Positions 7,204-15,200 are shown, counted from the stretch's first letter. The stretch: DNA of 17,061 nucleotides from Streptomyces sp. WM6378 (GCF_001279695.1 NZ_LGDD01000023.1:1-17061); one strand, 5' to 3'. Notes: a model not told the origin generated them from the sequence alone. Program-made: numbers and translations.

Positions 7204-7215
7204 TACGGTGACGAC
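7204..7215 (+). promoter_or_regulatory. Candidate -10 box for leaderless kinase mRNA
   Basis: TACGGT at 7204-7209 lies exactly 6 nt before the ATG at 7216. There is no Shine-Dalgarno before that ATG. This is the geometry of a leaderless transcript starting at the A of ATG. No good -35 is visible. Confidence 0.4.
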
Positions 7216-8400
7216 ATGAGCTGCTCCCGTCCCGCGCGCGCCCCCGGACCAGGGGAGACCCCGTCACCGAGCGCGGGTCTCGCCGCCGTGAGCACCGCTC
7301 TGCTCGCCATGAGCAGGCACCTGGAGGTCGGCGACGTCCTCAAGACGATTACCGCGTCGGCCCGCGAACTGCTCGACGCGGAGTACGCGGCGCTCGGCGT
7401 CCCCGACGACCACGGCGGCTTCGCCCAGTTCGTGGTCGACGGCGTCAGCGACGAGCAGTGGCGGGCGATCGGTCCGCTGCCCCGCCAGCACGGCATCCTC
7501 GCCGCGATGCTCCACGAGGAGAAGGCCGAGCGCCTCGCCGACGTCCGCAAGGACCCCCGCTTCGAGGGCTGGCCGTCCGCCCACCCCGACATGTCCGACT
7601 TCCTGGGCATGCCGATCCGCGACGGGGACGAGACGCTCGGCGCCCTCTTCCTCGCCAACAAGCGCTGCCCCAAGCCGGACGGCGGCTGCGGCTTCACCGA
7701 GGACGACGAGGAACTGCTGCGCCTGCTCGCCCAGCACGCCGCGATCGCCCTCACCAACGCCCGCCTGTACGAGCGCAGCCGCGAGCTGACCATCGCCGAG
7801 GAGCGTTCCCGGCTCGCCCACGAACTGCACGACGCGGTCAGCCAGAAGCTCTTCTCGCTGCGCCTCACCGCCCAGGCGGCCGCCACCCTGGTGGACCGCG
7901 ACCCGGTCCGCGCCAAGGGCGAGCTCCAGCAGGTCGCGGCCCTCGCGGCGGAAGCCGCCGACGAACTGCGCGCCGCCGTAGTGGAGTTGAGGCCCGCAGC
8001 CTTGGAGGAGGACGGCCTGGTGCACACGCTGCGCACCCAGATCCAGGTCCTCGACCGGGCCCACGCGGCCCGCGTCACCTTCGACAACCAAGGCGTGCGC
8101 GCGCTGCCCCCGGCCCAGGAGGAGGCCCTCCTGAGGGTCGCCCAGGAGGCCCTGCACAACGCGCTGCGCCACTCCGGCGCCGGCCGGGTCGACGTCGTCC
8201 TGGAGCGCAGCGGCCAAGGCGCGGTGCTGCGGATCACCGACAACGGCCGGGGCTTCGAGCCGAGCCGGGTCCGCCGCGCGGGCCGCCACCTCGGCCTGGT
8301 GTCCATGCGGCACCGGGCGAGCGGCGTCGGCGGCAGGCTCACCGTGCAATCGGCACCCGGCGAGGGCGCCACGATCAAGATGGAGGTCCCCGGTGGCTGA
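7216..8400 (+). CDS. GAF-domain sensor histidine kinase (NarL-type, cytoplasmic)
   Basis: This encodes 394 residues and no membrane segments. A GAF domain spans about 35-185 (LLDAEYAALGVPDDHGGFAQ, FLGMPIRDGDETLGALFLAN). The HisKA_3 dimerisation domain has the phospho-acceptor His205 in AHELHDAVSQK. The HATPase domain shows the N-box Asn315 (EALHNALRHS), G1 DNGRGF at 342-347 and G2 HLGLVSMRHR. It autophosphorylates on His205 and hands the phosphate to the response regulator whose gene overlaps its 3' end by 8 bp. The signal is unknown; the GAF domain suggests a cytoplasmic ligand, redox or haem cue. The ATG at 7216 was chosen because the preceding codons of the longer frame do not resemble kinase sequence. 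An internal GTG or ATG slightly downstream is possible, since residues 1-20 are low in conserved features. Confidence 0.9.
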   Translation: MSCSRPARAPGPGETPSPSAGLAAVSTALLAMSRHLEVGDVLKTITASARELLDAEYAALGVPDDHGGFAQFVVDGVSDEQWRAIGPLPRQHGILAAMLHEEKAERLADVRKDPRFEGWPSAHPDMSDFLGMPIRDGDETLGALFLANKRCPKPDGGCGFTEDDEELLRLLAQHAAIALTNARLYERSRELTIAEERSRLAHELHDAVSQKLFSLRLTAQAAATLVDRDPVRAKGELQQVAALAAEAADELRAAVVELRPAALEEDGLVHTLRTQIQVLDRAHAARVTFDNQGVRALPPAQEEALLRVAQEALHNALRHSGAGRVDVVLERSGQGAVLRITDNGRGFEPSRVRRAGRHLGLVSMRHRASGVGGRLTVQSAPGEGATIKMEVPGG

Positions 8401-9037
8401 CAAGGTGATCAGGGTCCTGCTCGTGGACGACCACCAGGTGGTCCGCCGAGGACTGCGTACGTTCCTGGAAGTACAGGACGACATAGAGGTGGTGGGGGAG
8501 GCCTCCGACGGCGCCGAGGGCGTGGCCCGCGCCGAGGAGCTGAAGCCGGACGTCGTCCTGATGGACGTGAAGATGCCGGGCATGGACGGCATCGAGGCCC
8601 TGCGCAAGCTCCGCGAGCTCGCCAATGGGGCCAAGGTCCTCATCGTCACCAGCTTCACCGAGCAGCGCACCGTGGTCCCCGCCCTGCGGGCCGGCGCCTC
8701 CGGTTACGTATACAAGGACGTCGACCCGGACGCGCTGGCCGGAGCGATCCGCTCGGTGCACGCGGGCCATGTGCTGCTCCAGCCCGAGGTGGCGGGCGCC
8801 CTGCTCAGCCAGGACGACGGGCACGGCGGCACCGGCCGTGGCACGACCCTGACCGAGCGGGAGAAAGAGGTCCTGGCGCTGATCGCGGACGGCCGCTCCA
8901 ACCGCGAGATCGCCCGCCACCTCGTGCTGTCCGAGAAGACCGTCAAGACGCACGTCTCCAACATCCTGATGAAGCTGGACCTCGCCGACCGCACGCAGGC
9001 CGCGCTGTGGGCCGTACGGCACGGCGTGACGGGCTGA
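8393..9037 (+). CDS. NarL/FixJ (LuxR-type) response regulator
   Basis: This encodes 214 residues from a GTG at 8393. GGAGG sits 6 nt upstream inside the kinase gene, and the two frames overlap by 8 bp, so translation is probably coupled. The receiver domain spans about 5-120, with Asp12/Asp13, phospho-acceptor Asp58 (LMDVKMPGMDG), Thr86 and Lys108. A LuxR helix-turn-helix spans about 151-212 (LTEREKEVLALIADGRSNRE, then EKTVKTHVSNILMKL). It is the cognate partner of the kinase just upstream. Targets are not shown by the sequence. The nearest downstream gene is the chaplin, 160 bp away on the same strand, which makes local control or read-through worth considering. Confidence 0.95.
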   Translation: MADKVIRVLLVDDHQVVRRGLRTFLEVQDDIEVVGEASDGAEGVARAEELKPDVVLMDVKMPGMDGIEALRKLRELANGAKVLIVTSFTEQRTVVPALRAGASGYVYKDVDPDALAGAIRSVHAGHVLLQPEVAGALLSQDDGHGGTGRGTTLTEREKEVLALIADGRSNREIARHLVLSEKTVKTHVSNILMKLDLADRTQAALWAVRHGVTG

Positions 9038-9054
9038 TCCGACTGTCTGAAATA

Positions 9055-9082
9055 CGTAAACCGGATCGTCACCGTACGGTGC
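9055..9082 (+). promoter_or_regulatory. Possible sigma-BldN-like promoter for the chaplin
   Basis: CGTAAA (9055-9060), 16 bp, then CGGTGC (9077-9082) resembles the CGTAAC-N16-CGTTGA pattern I recall for the developmental sigma factor BldN, which controls chaplin genes. The match is 5/6 and 4/6, so it is weak. The mRNA leader would be about 110 nt. Confidence 0.35.
9070..9081. promoter_or_regulatory. 12-bp perfect palindrome upstream of chpE
   Basis: CACCGTACGGTG is a perfect dyad that overlaps the candidate -10 of the chaplin promoter. A factor bound here could block or help transcription. The half-sequence GTACGGTG also occurs at 7203-7210, just before the kinase start. The binding protein is unknown. 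Confidence 0.35.
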
Positions 9083-9197
9083 AAGATTCATACCGTCGTG
9101 TGGATGTCACCCACATAGCGCATCCCCTGACGGCGGTGAGCGTTCTCCAGGCATGCCGCGGCGGCTGGTCGCGGCGAAGACCAGGAGGATCCAGAAC

Positions 9198-9434
9198 ATG
9201 AAGCTCAACAAGGCTCTCGCCGTCACCCTGCTCGCCGGCGGCGCCCTCGCCGCCGCGACCGGCGCTGCCTCCGCCGACGGGGTGGCCAACGGCAAGGCCG
9301 AGCACTCCCCGGGCATCGTCGCCGGCAACCTGGCGCAGGTCCCGGTGCACATCCCCGCGAACGTCACGGGCAACACGCTCAACGTGGTCGGCCTGCTCAA
9401 CTCGGACTTCGGGAACGAGAGCTCCAACAACTGA
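9198..9434 (+). CDS. chpE: Short cysteine-free chaplin (ChpE type)
   Basis: This encodes 78 residues. The ATG at 9198 has AGGAGG (9183-9188) 9 nt upstream; a longer in-frame extension is rejected. Residues 1-26 form a Sec signal peptide ending GAASA before DG. The mature 52 residues are one chaplin domain: HSPGIVAGNLAQVPVHIP, NVTGNTLNVVGLLN, FGNESSNN. Chaplins are secreted amyloid-forming surfactants that coat aerial hyphae and spores and lower surface tension at the air interface. Most short chaplins have two cysteines, in NVCGN and near the end; here those positions are Thr57 and about Ser75, so no disulfide can form. This is the hallmark of ChpE. The gene follows a two-component pair and ends at a strong hairpin. 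From memory, unverified, chpE of S. coelicolor has a similar neighbourhood. Confidence 0.88.
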   Translation: MKLNKALAVTLLAGGALAAATGAASADGVANGKAEHSPGIVAGNLAQVPVHIPANVTGNTLNVVGLLNSDFGNESSNN

Positions 9435-9460
9435 CCGGCCCCGCGCCGACGCAGTGACCT

Positions 9461-9489
9461 CCGGCCCCCGGGTTCCACCCGGGGGCCGG
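9461..9489. terminator. Hairpin terminator between chpE and the convergent gene
   Basis: CCGGCCCCCGGGT (9461-9473) pairs perfectly over 13 bp with 9477-9489 around a TCC loop. It lies 26 bp after the chpE stop and 33 bp from the end of the convergent gene, so it probably serves both. Confidence 0.88.
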
Positions 9490-9522
9490 TCCCTTGCCCG
9501 AACCGTTTCGGCCCGCGAGACC

Positions 9523-10308
9523 TCAGCCCCGCTCCCGCTCCTCCACATACGCGTTGTACGCGGCGACCCTGGCCCGCCGGGCCACCCGCTCCACCGGGCG
9601 CAGCACCTCGCCCCGCGCCGCGATCTCCGAGGCGCTCACCGCGCCCCCGTGCCCGCTCTCGTAGGCCAGCGACACCAGCAGCCCGACCCGCCGGGCCAGC
9701 TCCAACACCCGTACCGCGCGCGGCGGATAGCCCGGCGCCAGCACCTCCTCGTCGGGGCCCTCGGCCCGCGCCCGGTACGCGTCGATCGCGGCGGCCGCGG
9801 CGGGACCCGAGCCCGCCACGTCGAGCCGGTTGAGCGCCACGGTCGCCTCCCGCAGCGCCTCCGCGAGCTCACGCTCGGCCTCCCCGAGCGAGGGCACGTC
9901 CGCGGGCGGCGCCTCGCGCACCGCCAGGCAGTGCCAGACGACCTCGGCGTGCACGTCCCCCGCGGGCCCGGCCTCGTACAGCTCGGGGACGAGACCGTAC
10001 GGGGCGCCGAACCCGATCACGGCCTCCTCGGCCTCAAGGGCGCGCGCGTTGAACTCCGCCGGGCCGCTGAGCCCCAGCGGATGCCCCGCCGCCGGGAGCG
10101 CGACCCGCCAGCCGTTCACCCCGAGGGTGCGCAGCCGGCCGAGCGCCAGCGTGAGCCCCACCGGCGCGGACTCGCCGGGCAGCCCTTCCACGCGGTGCAC
10201 CGCGTCGTCCCCGACGATCGCGAGCGCCGCGTCGTCCGGCGAGACATTTCCGGCCAACAGGGCATTTCCCCATGCGGCCAGCCGACCTGAACGTGGTTCC
10301 GAGAACAT
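9523..10308 (-). CDS. Conserved hypothetical protein, unknown function
   Basis: This encodes 261 residues beginning MFSEPRSGRLAAWGNALLAG. I do not recognise a domain. It has no signal peptide and no membrane segment. The N-terminal half is alpha/beta-like, with a hydrophobic-Gly pattern (VGLTLALGRLRTLGVNGWRV, AVIGFGAPYGLVPELYEAG, AEVVWHCLAV). The C-terminal half is Ala/Arg/Glu-rich and probably helical (ERELAEALREATVALNRLD, then RAVRVLELARRVGLLVSLAY). Codon use fits the surroundings, so it looks native and under selection. The ATG at 10308 has GGAGG only 1 nt away, too close for a normal ribosome site, but a TAGGCT box 6 nt upstream suggests a leaderless mRNA. It converges on chpE and is divergent from the ABC ATPase across a MITE-like element. 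It could be a Streptomyces-specific enzyme or a regulatory protein; neither is supported. Confidence 0.8.
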   Translation of the reverse strand: MFSEPRSGRLAAWGNALLAGNVSPDDAALAIVGDDAVHRVEGLPGESAPVGLTLALGRLRTLGVNGWRVALPAAGHPLGLSGPAEFNARALEAEEAVIGFGAPYGLVPELYEAGPAGDVHAEVVWHCLAVREAPPADVPSLGEAERELAEALREATVALNRLDVAGSGPAAAAAIDAYRARAEGPDEEVLAPGYPPRAVRVLELARRVGLLVSLAYESGHGGAVSASEIAARGEVLRPVERVARRARVAAYNAYVEERERG

Positions 10309-10320
10309 GCCTCCAGCCTA
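10309..10320 (-). promoter_or_regulatory. Candidate -10 box for leaderless mRNA of the hypothetical gene
   Basis: On the minus strand TAGGCT (10315-10320) lies exactly 6 nt before the ATG at 10308, the spacing expected if transcription starts at the A of ATG. No good -35 is visible. Confidence 0.4.
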
Positions 10321-10340
10321 GGGAAGCCGTACGACCGGAC

Positions 10341-10533
10341 CTAGGGCCTGCCCGGCGGATCTTGTCTGGGACGCGCGGCCCTGGTGCGCCCATCTGCCGC
10401 GTTGTCGTCAATCGCCGACGCTCCGCGTCGCCTCAATCCTCCGCCTTGCAGCTGGACGCACCGGGCCCCCGCTCACCGGCGCCGCAGAGCGAAGGCATCT
10501 CGCGGGCGACCAGATCCGCCGGACAGACCCTAG
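10341..10533. mobile_element. MITE-like palindromic element with CTAG-flanked terminal repeats
   Basis: The 26 bases at 10341-10366 and the reverse complement of 10508-10533 match at 23 of 26 positions (CTAGGG, T/CCCGGCGGATCT core). If the outer CTAG on each side is the duplicated target, the element proper starts GGCCTG or GGTCTG. That fits IS5-family behaviour, which favours YTAR targets. The 193 bp have no open frame of note. Near the centre is a hairpin, CGACGC (10416-10421) with GCGTCG (10425-10430). Inner arms (CTGGTGCGCCCATCTGC near 10381 and GCAGCTGGACGCACCGGG near 10449) also pair imperfectly, so the whole element can fold on itself. I recall similar repeats scattered in Streptomyces genomes, unverified. 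The rest of the gap (10534-10644) shows no gene or clear signal. Confidence 0.65.
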
Positions 10534-10644
10534 AGGCGGGATCACTTCGCCAGTGGCGTAGGTTTTCCCTGGGGACCGCGCCCACAGGCGCCCCCGGCAA
10601 GCACTCGCGAACTCAAGACGATGGCATGGGGAGACAACGCGCTC

Positions 10645-11436
<792 letters not shown>

Positions 11437-11473
11437 GGCCTTTGTGCACTGTCGGTGAGGGGACGCCCGGATC

Positions 11474-11485
11474 TACCATGACCTT
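11474..11485 (+). promoter_or_regulatory. Candidate -10 box for leaderless nfeD-like mRNA
   Basis: TACCAT (11474-11479) lies 6 nt before the GTG at 11486, and no Shine-Dalgarno precedes that codon. The spacing suggests a leaderless transcript. No convincing -35 is present. Confidence 0.4.
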
Positions 11486-11914
11486 GTGGACATCGAGGCA
11501 TGGATTTGGTGGCTGATCGGCGCGGCAGCTCTGGGCATTCCCCTCGTCCTGACCACCATGCCCGAGTTCGGCATGATGGCGGTCGGCGCGGTCGCCGCCG
11601 CCATCGGCGCGGGCTTCGGCCTCGGCCCCGTCGCCCAGGTCCTCGTCTTCGTGGTCGTCTCGGTCGCCCTCGTCTCCGTCGTCCGGCCCATCGCCGCCCG
11701 CCACCGCGCCCAGCGCCCCCAACTCGCCACCGGCACCGAGGCGTTGAAGGGCCGTCAGGCCGTCGTCCTGGAACGGGTCGACGCCGACGGCGGCCGGATC
11801 AAACTGGCGGGCGAGGTCTGGTCGGCCCGCGCGCTCGACCAGGACGGCGTGTTTGAGCCCGGCCGTCAGGTCGACGTCGTCGAGATCGACGGAGCCACTG
11901 CCATCGTCATGTGA
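11486..11914 (+). CDS. NfeD-like membrane protein with C-terminal OB-fold
   Basis: This encodes 142 residues from a GTG at 11486. Membrane segments are visible at about 6-24 (WIWWLIGAAALGIPLVL), 29-48 and 50-68 (VAQVLVFVVVSVALVSVV), followed by a basic stretch (RPIAARHRAQR). A cytoplasmic beta-rich NfeD/OB domain covers about 80-142 (GTEALKGRQAVVLERV, GGRIKLAGEVWSARA, VDVVEIDGATAIV). NfeD proteins of this short class form pairs with SPFH/stomatin proteins and help organise membrane microdomains. The SPFH gene lies 79 bp downstream on the same strand, supporting this reading. Their precise task in Streptomyces is not known to me. Confidence 0.88.
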   Translation: MDIEAWIWWLIGAAALGIPLVLTTMPEFGMMAVGAVAAAIGAGFGLGPVAQVLVFVVVSVALVSVVRPIAARHRAQRPQLATGTEALKGRQAVVLERVDADGGRIKLAGEVWSARALDQDGVFEPGRQVDVVEIDGATAIVM

Positions 11915-11993
11915 ACCATGCCAGGATCATCGGGTCCGGTAACTACCAATGTTTCCAGGGCCATCCGAGAGCAAGAAGGGCACGGGGTACGCG

Positions 11994-12944
11994 ATGCAAC
12001 CGATCATCATCGTCCTGATCATCCTGGTGGTGCTGGTCTTCATCGCCCTGATCAAAACGATCCAGGTGATCCCGCAGGCCAGCGCCGCCATCGTGGAGCG
12101 CTTCGGCCGCTACACGAGGACGCTGAACGCGGGCCTGAACATCGTCGTCCCGTTCATCGACTCGATCCGCAACCGCATCGACCTCCGCGAACAGGTCGTC
12201 CCCTTCCCGCCCCAGCCGGTGATCACCCAGGACAACCTGGTCGTCAACATCGACACGGTCATCTACTACCAGGTGACCGACGCCAGGGCCGCCACCTACG
12301 AAGTCGCCAGCTACATCCAGGCGATCGAACAGCTCACCGTCACCACGCTCCGCAACATCATCGGCGGCATGGACCTGGAGCGGACCCTGACCTCCCGCGA
12401 GGAGATCAACGCGGCCCTGCGCGGCGTCCTCGACGAGGCCACCGGCAAGTGGGGCATCCGCGTCAACCGCGTCGAGCTCAAGGCCATCGAGCCGCCGACC
12501 TCCATCCAGGACTCGATGGAGAAGCAGATGCGCGCCGACCGTGACAAGCGCGCGGCCATCCTCCAGGCCGAAGGCGTACGGCAGTCGGAGATCCTGCGCG
12601 CCGAGGGCGAGAAGCAGTCCGCGATCCTGCGCGCCGAAGGTGAGGCCAAGGCGGCCGCCCTGCGCGCCGAGGGCGAGGCCCAGGCCATCCGTACCGTCTT
12701 CGAATCCATCCACGCCGGCGACCCCGACCAGAAGCTGCTCTCCTACCAGTACCTCCAGATGCTCCCGAAGATCGCCGAGGGCGACGCCAACAAGCTCTGG
12801 ATCGTGCCCAGCGAGATCGGCGACGCCCTCAAGGGCCTCTCCGGCGCCTTCGGCAACCTCGGCGGCGGCATGCCCGGCTTCAACACCGGCGGCAACAACG
12901 GCAACGGCGCGACCGAGCGCCGCGAAGAACCCCCCGTGGACTGA
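11994..12944 (+). CDS. SPFH/band-7 domain protein (stomatin/prohibitin family)
   Basis: This encodes 316 residues from the ATG at 11994. GAAGGG lies about 13 nt upstream, and the N-terminal membrane anchor starts at once (MQPIIIVLIILVVLVFIALI, 1-20). The band-7 domain spans about 22-190 (QVIPQASAAIVERFGRYTRT, GLNIVVPFIDSI, LREQVVPFPPQPVITQDN, then RVELKAIEPP). A helical region at 180-235 contains four 11-residue repeats. The C-terminus is Gly/Asn-rich (GNLGGGMPGFNTGGNNGNG), probably flexible. SPFH proteins oligomerise at the membrane and scaffold protease or lipid domains, usually with an NfeD partner, here encoded just upstream. Length and layout are normal for the family. Confidence 0.94.
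   Translation: MQPIIIVLIILVVLVFIALIKTIQVIPQASAAIVERFGRYTRTLNAGLNIVVPFIDSIRNRIDLREQVVPFPPQPVITQDNLVVNIDTVIYYQVTDARAATYEVASYIQAIEQLTVTTLRNIIGGMDLERTLTSREEINAALRGVLDEATGKWGIRVNRVELKAIEPPTSIQDSMEKQMRADRDKRAAILQAEGVRQSEILRAEGEKQSAILRAEGEAKAAALRAEGEAQAIRTVFESIHAGDPDQKLLSYQYLQMLPKIAEGDANKLWIVPSEIGDALKGLSGAFGNLGGGMPGFNTGGNNGNGATERREEPPVD
12564..12695 (+). repeat. Four in-frame 33-bp repeats (11-residue coiled-coil units)
   Basis: Residues 191-234 of the SPFH protein form four units of the type R-A-E-G-E-x-Q-x-A-I-L (starts at 191, 202, 213, 224). The underlying DNA repeats at 33 bp with synonymous changes. This is the long helical segment through which SPFH proteins assemble; hendecad periodicity is typical. 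Slippage could change the copy number between strains. Confidence 0.75.
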
Positions 12945-12981
12945 CGGCCCATCGGCTGAACAGCCCGTGGACCGGGGCGAG

Positions 12982-13012
12982 TTGACTGCCCCTTACACCC
13001 TTCATGCATGAT
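12982..13012 (+). promoter_or_regulatory. Weak candidate promoter for the TSUP gene
   Basis: TTGACT (12982-12987) is a good -35. The best -10 is CATGAT (13007-13012) at a long 19-bp spacing. A short GGGGC/GCCCC hairpin (12974-12978 with 12988-12992) overlaps the -35. The intergenic gap is 130 bp. Confidence 0.3.
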
Positions 13013-13074
13013 CAGTGCGGCCCCTCGACCTCCACGGCGGGGAGGCGACTCACTGAACGTGTAAGGAGATGGCC

Positions 13075-13842
13075 TTGTCCATCTGGGAAGCACTCGCGGT
13101 CTTCGCGGCCGGCATCGGCGCTGGCACCATCAACACGATCGTCGGATCCGGCACGCTCCTCACCTTCCCCGTGCTCCTGGCGACCGGCCTGCCACCGATC
13201 ACCGCCAACGTGTCGAACGCGCTCGGCCTGGTCCCCGGCTCCATCAGCGGGGCCATCGGCTACCGCCACGAACTGCGCGGCCAGACCCGGCGGGTGCTCC
13301 GCCTCGGCGCCGCCGCCCTGCTCGGCGGGCTCGCCGGGGCGATCCTGCTGCTCGCCCTGCCGTCCTCGTCGTTCGACGCGATCGTCCCGGTCCTGGTCGG
13401 CGCGGCGCTCGTCCTCGTCCTGTTCCAGCCGCGCCTGGCCGCCGCGATCAAGCGCCGCCGCGAGGCCCGCGGCACCGAGGCCCACCCCGAAGGCGGCGCC
13501 GCACTCCTCGCCGGCCTCTTCCTCGCCAGCATGTACGGCGGCTACTTCGGCGCCGCCCAGGGCGTCCTCTACCTCTCCCTGATGGGCCTGCTCCTGCCCG
13601 ACAGCCTGCAGCGCGTCAACGCCGTCAAGAACATCCTCGGCGCCGTCGTCAACGGCATCGCGGCCGTCTTCTTCCTCTTCGTCGCCGAGTTCAACTGGAC
13701 CGCCGTCCTGCTCATCGCCGTCGGCTCGACCATAGGAGGCCAGATCGGCGCCAAGGTCGGCCGCCGCCTCAAGCCCGCGGTGCTGCGCGCAGTGATCATC
13801 GCCGTCGGCATCGTCGCGATCCTCCAACTGACCCTGAAATAG
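13075..13842 (+). CDS. TSUP (TauE/SafE) family sulfite/organosulfonate exporter-like permease
   Basis: This encodes 255 residues if read from the TTG at 13075, which has AGGAG (13064-13068) at the ideal 6-nt distance. The in-frame ATG at 13069 touches that AGGAG and would leave no spacing, so TTG is preferred; the ATG start adds two residues. The protein shows about eight membrane segments in two halves. The first half has the family's N-terminal motif AGTINTIVGSGTLLTFPVLL, and the second half has ASMYGGYFGAAQGVL followed by VNAVKNILGAVVNG. TSUP proteins move sulfur-containing anions or similar small substrates; the direction and substrate here are unknown. It converges on the HNH gene with a shared terminator. 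Confidence 0.9.
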   Translation: MSIWEALAVFAAGIGAGTINTIVGSGTLLTFPVLLATGLPPITANVSNALGLVPGSISGAIGYRHELRGQTRRVLRLGAAALLGGLAGAILLLALPSSSFDAIVPVLVGAALVLVLFQPRLAAAIKRRREARGTEAHPEGGAALLAGLFLASMYGGYFGAAQGVLYLSLMGLLLPDSLQRVNAVKNILGAVVNGIAAVFFLFVAEFNWTAVLLIAVGSTIGGQIGAKVGRRLKPAVLRAVIIAVGIVAILQLTLK

Positions 13843-13860
13843 CGGCCGTACGCACATGAA

Positions 13861-13891
13861 GAAGCCCGCCTCCCTTCCGAAGGCGGGCTTC
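13861..13891. terminator. Shared hairpin terminator (TSUP and HNH genes)
   Basis: GAAGCCCGCCT (13861-13871) pairs perfectly with AGGCGGGCTTC (13881-13891) around a 9-nt loop. It lies 18 bp after the TSUP stop and 20 bp beyond the HNH stop. There is no long U-run. Confidence 0.85.
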
Positions 13892-13911
13892 CCACAAGGA
13901 AGTTGACCCCG

Positions 13912-14427
13912 TTACGCGGCCGGTGCGGCGCCCGAAGCCAGCCACTCGGGCAGCTCGGACCGGGCCCCGGCCGCCATCGCAAGCAGCATCGCATCGGCCG
14001 GCGACGGCACGAACGGCTGCCGAAGCAGCGGCATCCCCGCCTCGTCCGGCGTCCGGTCCGCCTTGCGGTGGTTGTCCTCGGCGCAGGACGCCACCGTGTT
14101 CAGCCAGCCGTCCCGGCCGCCCTGCGCCCGCGGCACCACGTGGTCCACCGTCGTCGCCCGCCGCCCGCAGTACGCGCACCGGTGCTGGTCCCGGATCAGC
14201 ACCCCCCGTCTCGACCACGGAGCCTGTCTTCGGAACGGCACCCGCACGTACCTGCACAGCCTGATCACCCGGGGCGCCGGTATGTCCATGGTGGCCGCAC
14301 GCATCCGCAGACGGGGATGGGACTGCTCGACCACGGCCTTGTCCTGGAGCACCAGCACCACGGCACGGTTGAGCGTCACCGTCGACAGCGGCTCGAAGCT
14401 CGCGTTCAGTACCAGCGTGTCCCGCAT
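13912..14427 (-). CDS. HNH endonuclease
   Basis: This encodes 171 residues from the ATG at 14427, with GGAGG 8 nt upstream; a GTG three codons earlier overlaps that site and is less likely. The N-terminal part (LVLNASFEPLSTVTLNRAVV) is typical of a widespread actinobacterial HNH protein. The nuclease core is at about 80-123: Cys84-x2-Cys87, Asp95-His96 (VDHVVPR), Asn110, Cys115, Asn119-His120 and Lys122. The four Cys would bind a structural zinc if completed by Cys115 and a nearby residue, while His96 and Asn110 belong to the catalytic site. It may cut DNA nonspecifically or act in repair. It has no methylase neighbour, so a restriction role is not supported. Its own promoter must lie in 14428-14554, where I see no clear boxes. 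Confidence 0.9.
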   Translation of the reverse strand: MRDTLVLNASFEPLSTVTLNRAVVLVLQDKAVVEQSHPRLRMRAATMDIPAPRVIRLCRYVRVPFRRQAPWSRRGVLIRDQHRCAYCGRRATTVDHVVPRAQGGRDGWLNTVASCAEDNHRKADRTPDEAGMPLLRQPFVPSPADAMLLAMAAGARSELPEWLASGAAPAA

Positions 14428-14554
14428 CCTGCCCACCTCCGTAGTGCCGGCCCACTGACTGGCGGGCTGGGATCAACTCTGGCCGGGCTCGCCACGATGG
14501 ACAACGCAATATCGGCGCCGGCGCGGGCGAAGAACCCGGCCGACAACAGAAAAA

Positions 14555-14591
14555 TGCCCTGCCCTGATCTCTCCAAGACCAGGGCAGGGCA
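14555..14591 (-). terminator. Rho-independent terminator of the Spo0M-PEBP unit
   Basis: A perfect 12-bp stem (14555-14566 with 14580-14591) closes a 13-nt loop. On the minus strand it is followed by TTTT (14551-14554), a rare classical U-run for this GC-rich genome. It lies 16 bp past the PEBP stop. Confidence 0.9.
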
Positions 14592-14607
14592 AACGGAAAA
14601 CGAACGA

Positions 14608-15144
14608 TCAGCTCTGTGCGGGACCCGTGTACTCACCGATGAGCTGCGCCCGCCCGAGCGTGTGGAACCGCAGGTTGAAACCGACCACGGCAGGCGAGGC
14701 ATCGGCATCCGGGCCGAGCTTCTCGCTGTCGACCGCGTACACCGTGAAGACGTACCGGTGCGTCTCCCCGGCCGGCGGCGCCGCACCGCCGAAGTCCTTC
14801 GACCCGTAGTCGTTACGGACCTGGACGGCCCCGGCCGGCAGTGCCTCGAACTTTCCGCTGCCGGCCCCCGCGGGCAGCTCGGTCACCGACGCCGGGATGT
14901 CGAACACCGACCAGTGCCAGAACCCGCTGCCGGTGGGCGCGTCCGGGTCGAAGCATGTCACCGCGAAGCTCTTCGTCCCGGCCGGAAACCCTTCCCACCG
15001 CAGCTGCGGCGAGGTGTTCCCGGCCGCGTAGACCTGGGCGTCCTTGAGCACGGCACCCGGCTCGACGTCCTCGCTCACCACGGTGAACGACGGCACCTCG
15101 GGGTGGAAGTCGTGGGGAAGCGGCGGCCTCTTGAGCTCGCTCAC
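14608..15144 (-). CDS. YbhB/YbcL-family (PEBP, Raf kinase inhibitor-like) protein
   Basis: This encodes 178 residues from a GTG at 15144 with AGGAGG about 7 nt upstream; a longer frame back to 15240 overlaps the intergenic gap and has no ribosome site. The family motifs are present: [25 protein letters not shown] at 66-70, [11 protein letters not shown] at 74-84, and [19 protein letters not shown] at 113-131. These line the phosphate or phospholipid-head-binding pocket of the PEBP fold. There is no signal peptide, so it is cytoplasmic. The bacterial role is poorly defined. It follows the Spo0M-like gene by 56 bp on the same strand and ends at a strong terminator, so the two probably form one transcript. 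Confidence 0.92.
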   Translation of the reverse strand: MSELKRPPLPHDFHPEVPSFTVVSEDVEPGAVLKDAQVYAAGNTSPQLRWEGFPAGTKSFAVTCFDPDAPTGSGFWHWSVFDIPASVTELPAGAGSGKFEALPAGAVQVRNDYGSKDFGGAAPPAGETHRYVFTVYAVDSEKLGPDADASPAVVGFNLRFHTLGRAQLIGEYTGPAQS

Positions 15145-15200
15145 GTCGGCACCTCCTGATTCGGCATCAACTGGTGGAACCGAGCCTAGGGCGTCCTCGC

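Noticed and set aside
11918..12544. 208-codon plus-strand open frame overlapping the SPFH gene
   Set aside because: It is a His/Arg/Pro-rich frame-shifted shadow of the SPFH coding sequence.
13912..14427. Restriction-modification or defence system around the HNH gene
   Set aside because: No methyltransferase, helicase or other defence gene is adjacent; the HNH protein is flanked by a permease and a PEBP protein.
13903..15159. 418-codon plus-strand open frame over the HNH and PEBP genes
   Set aside because: It spans two minus-strand genes and their terminator and has no recognisable domain.
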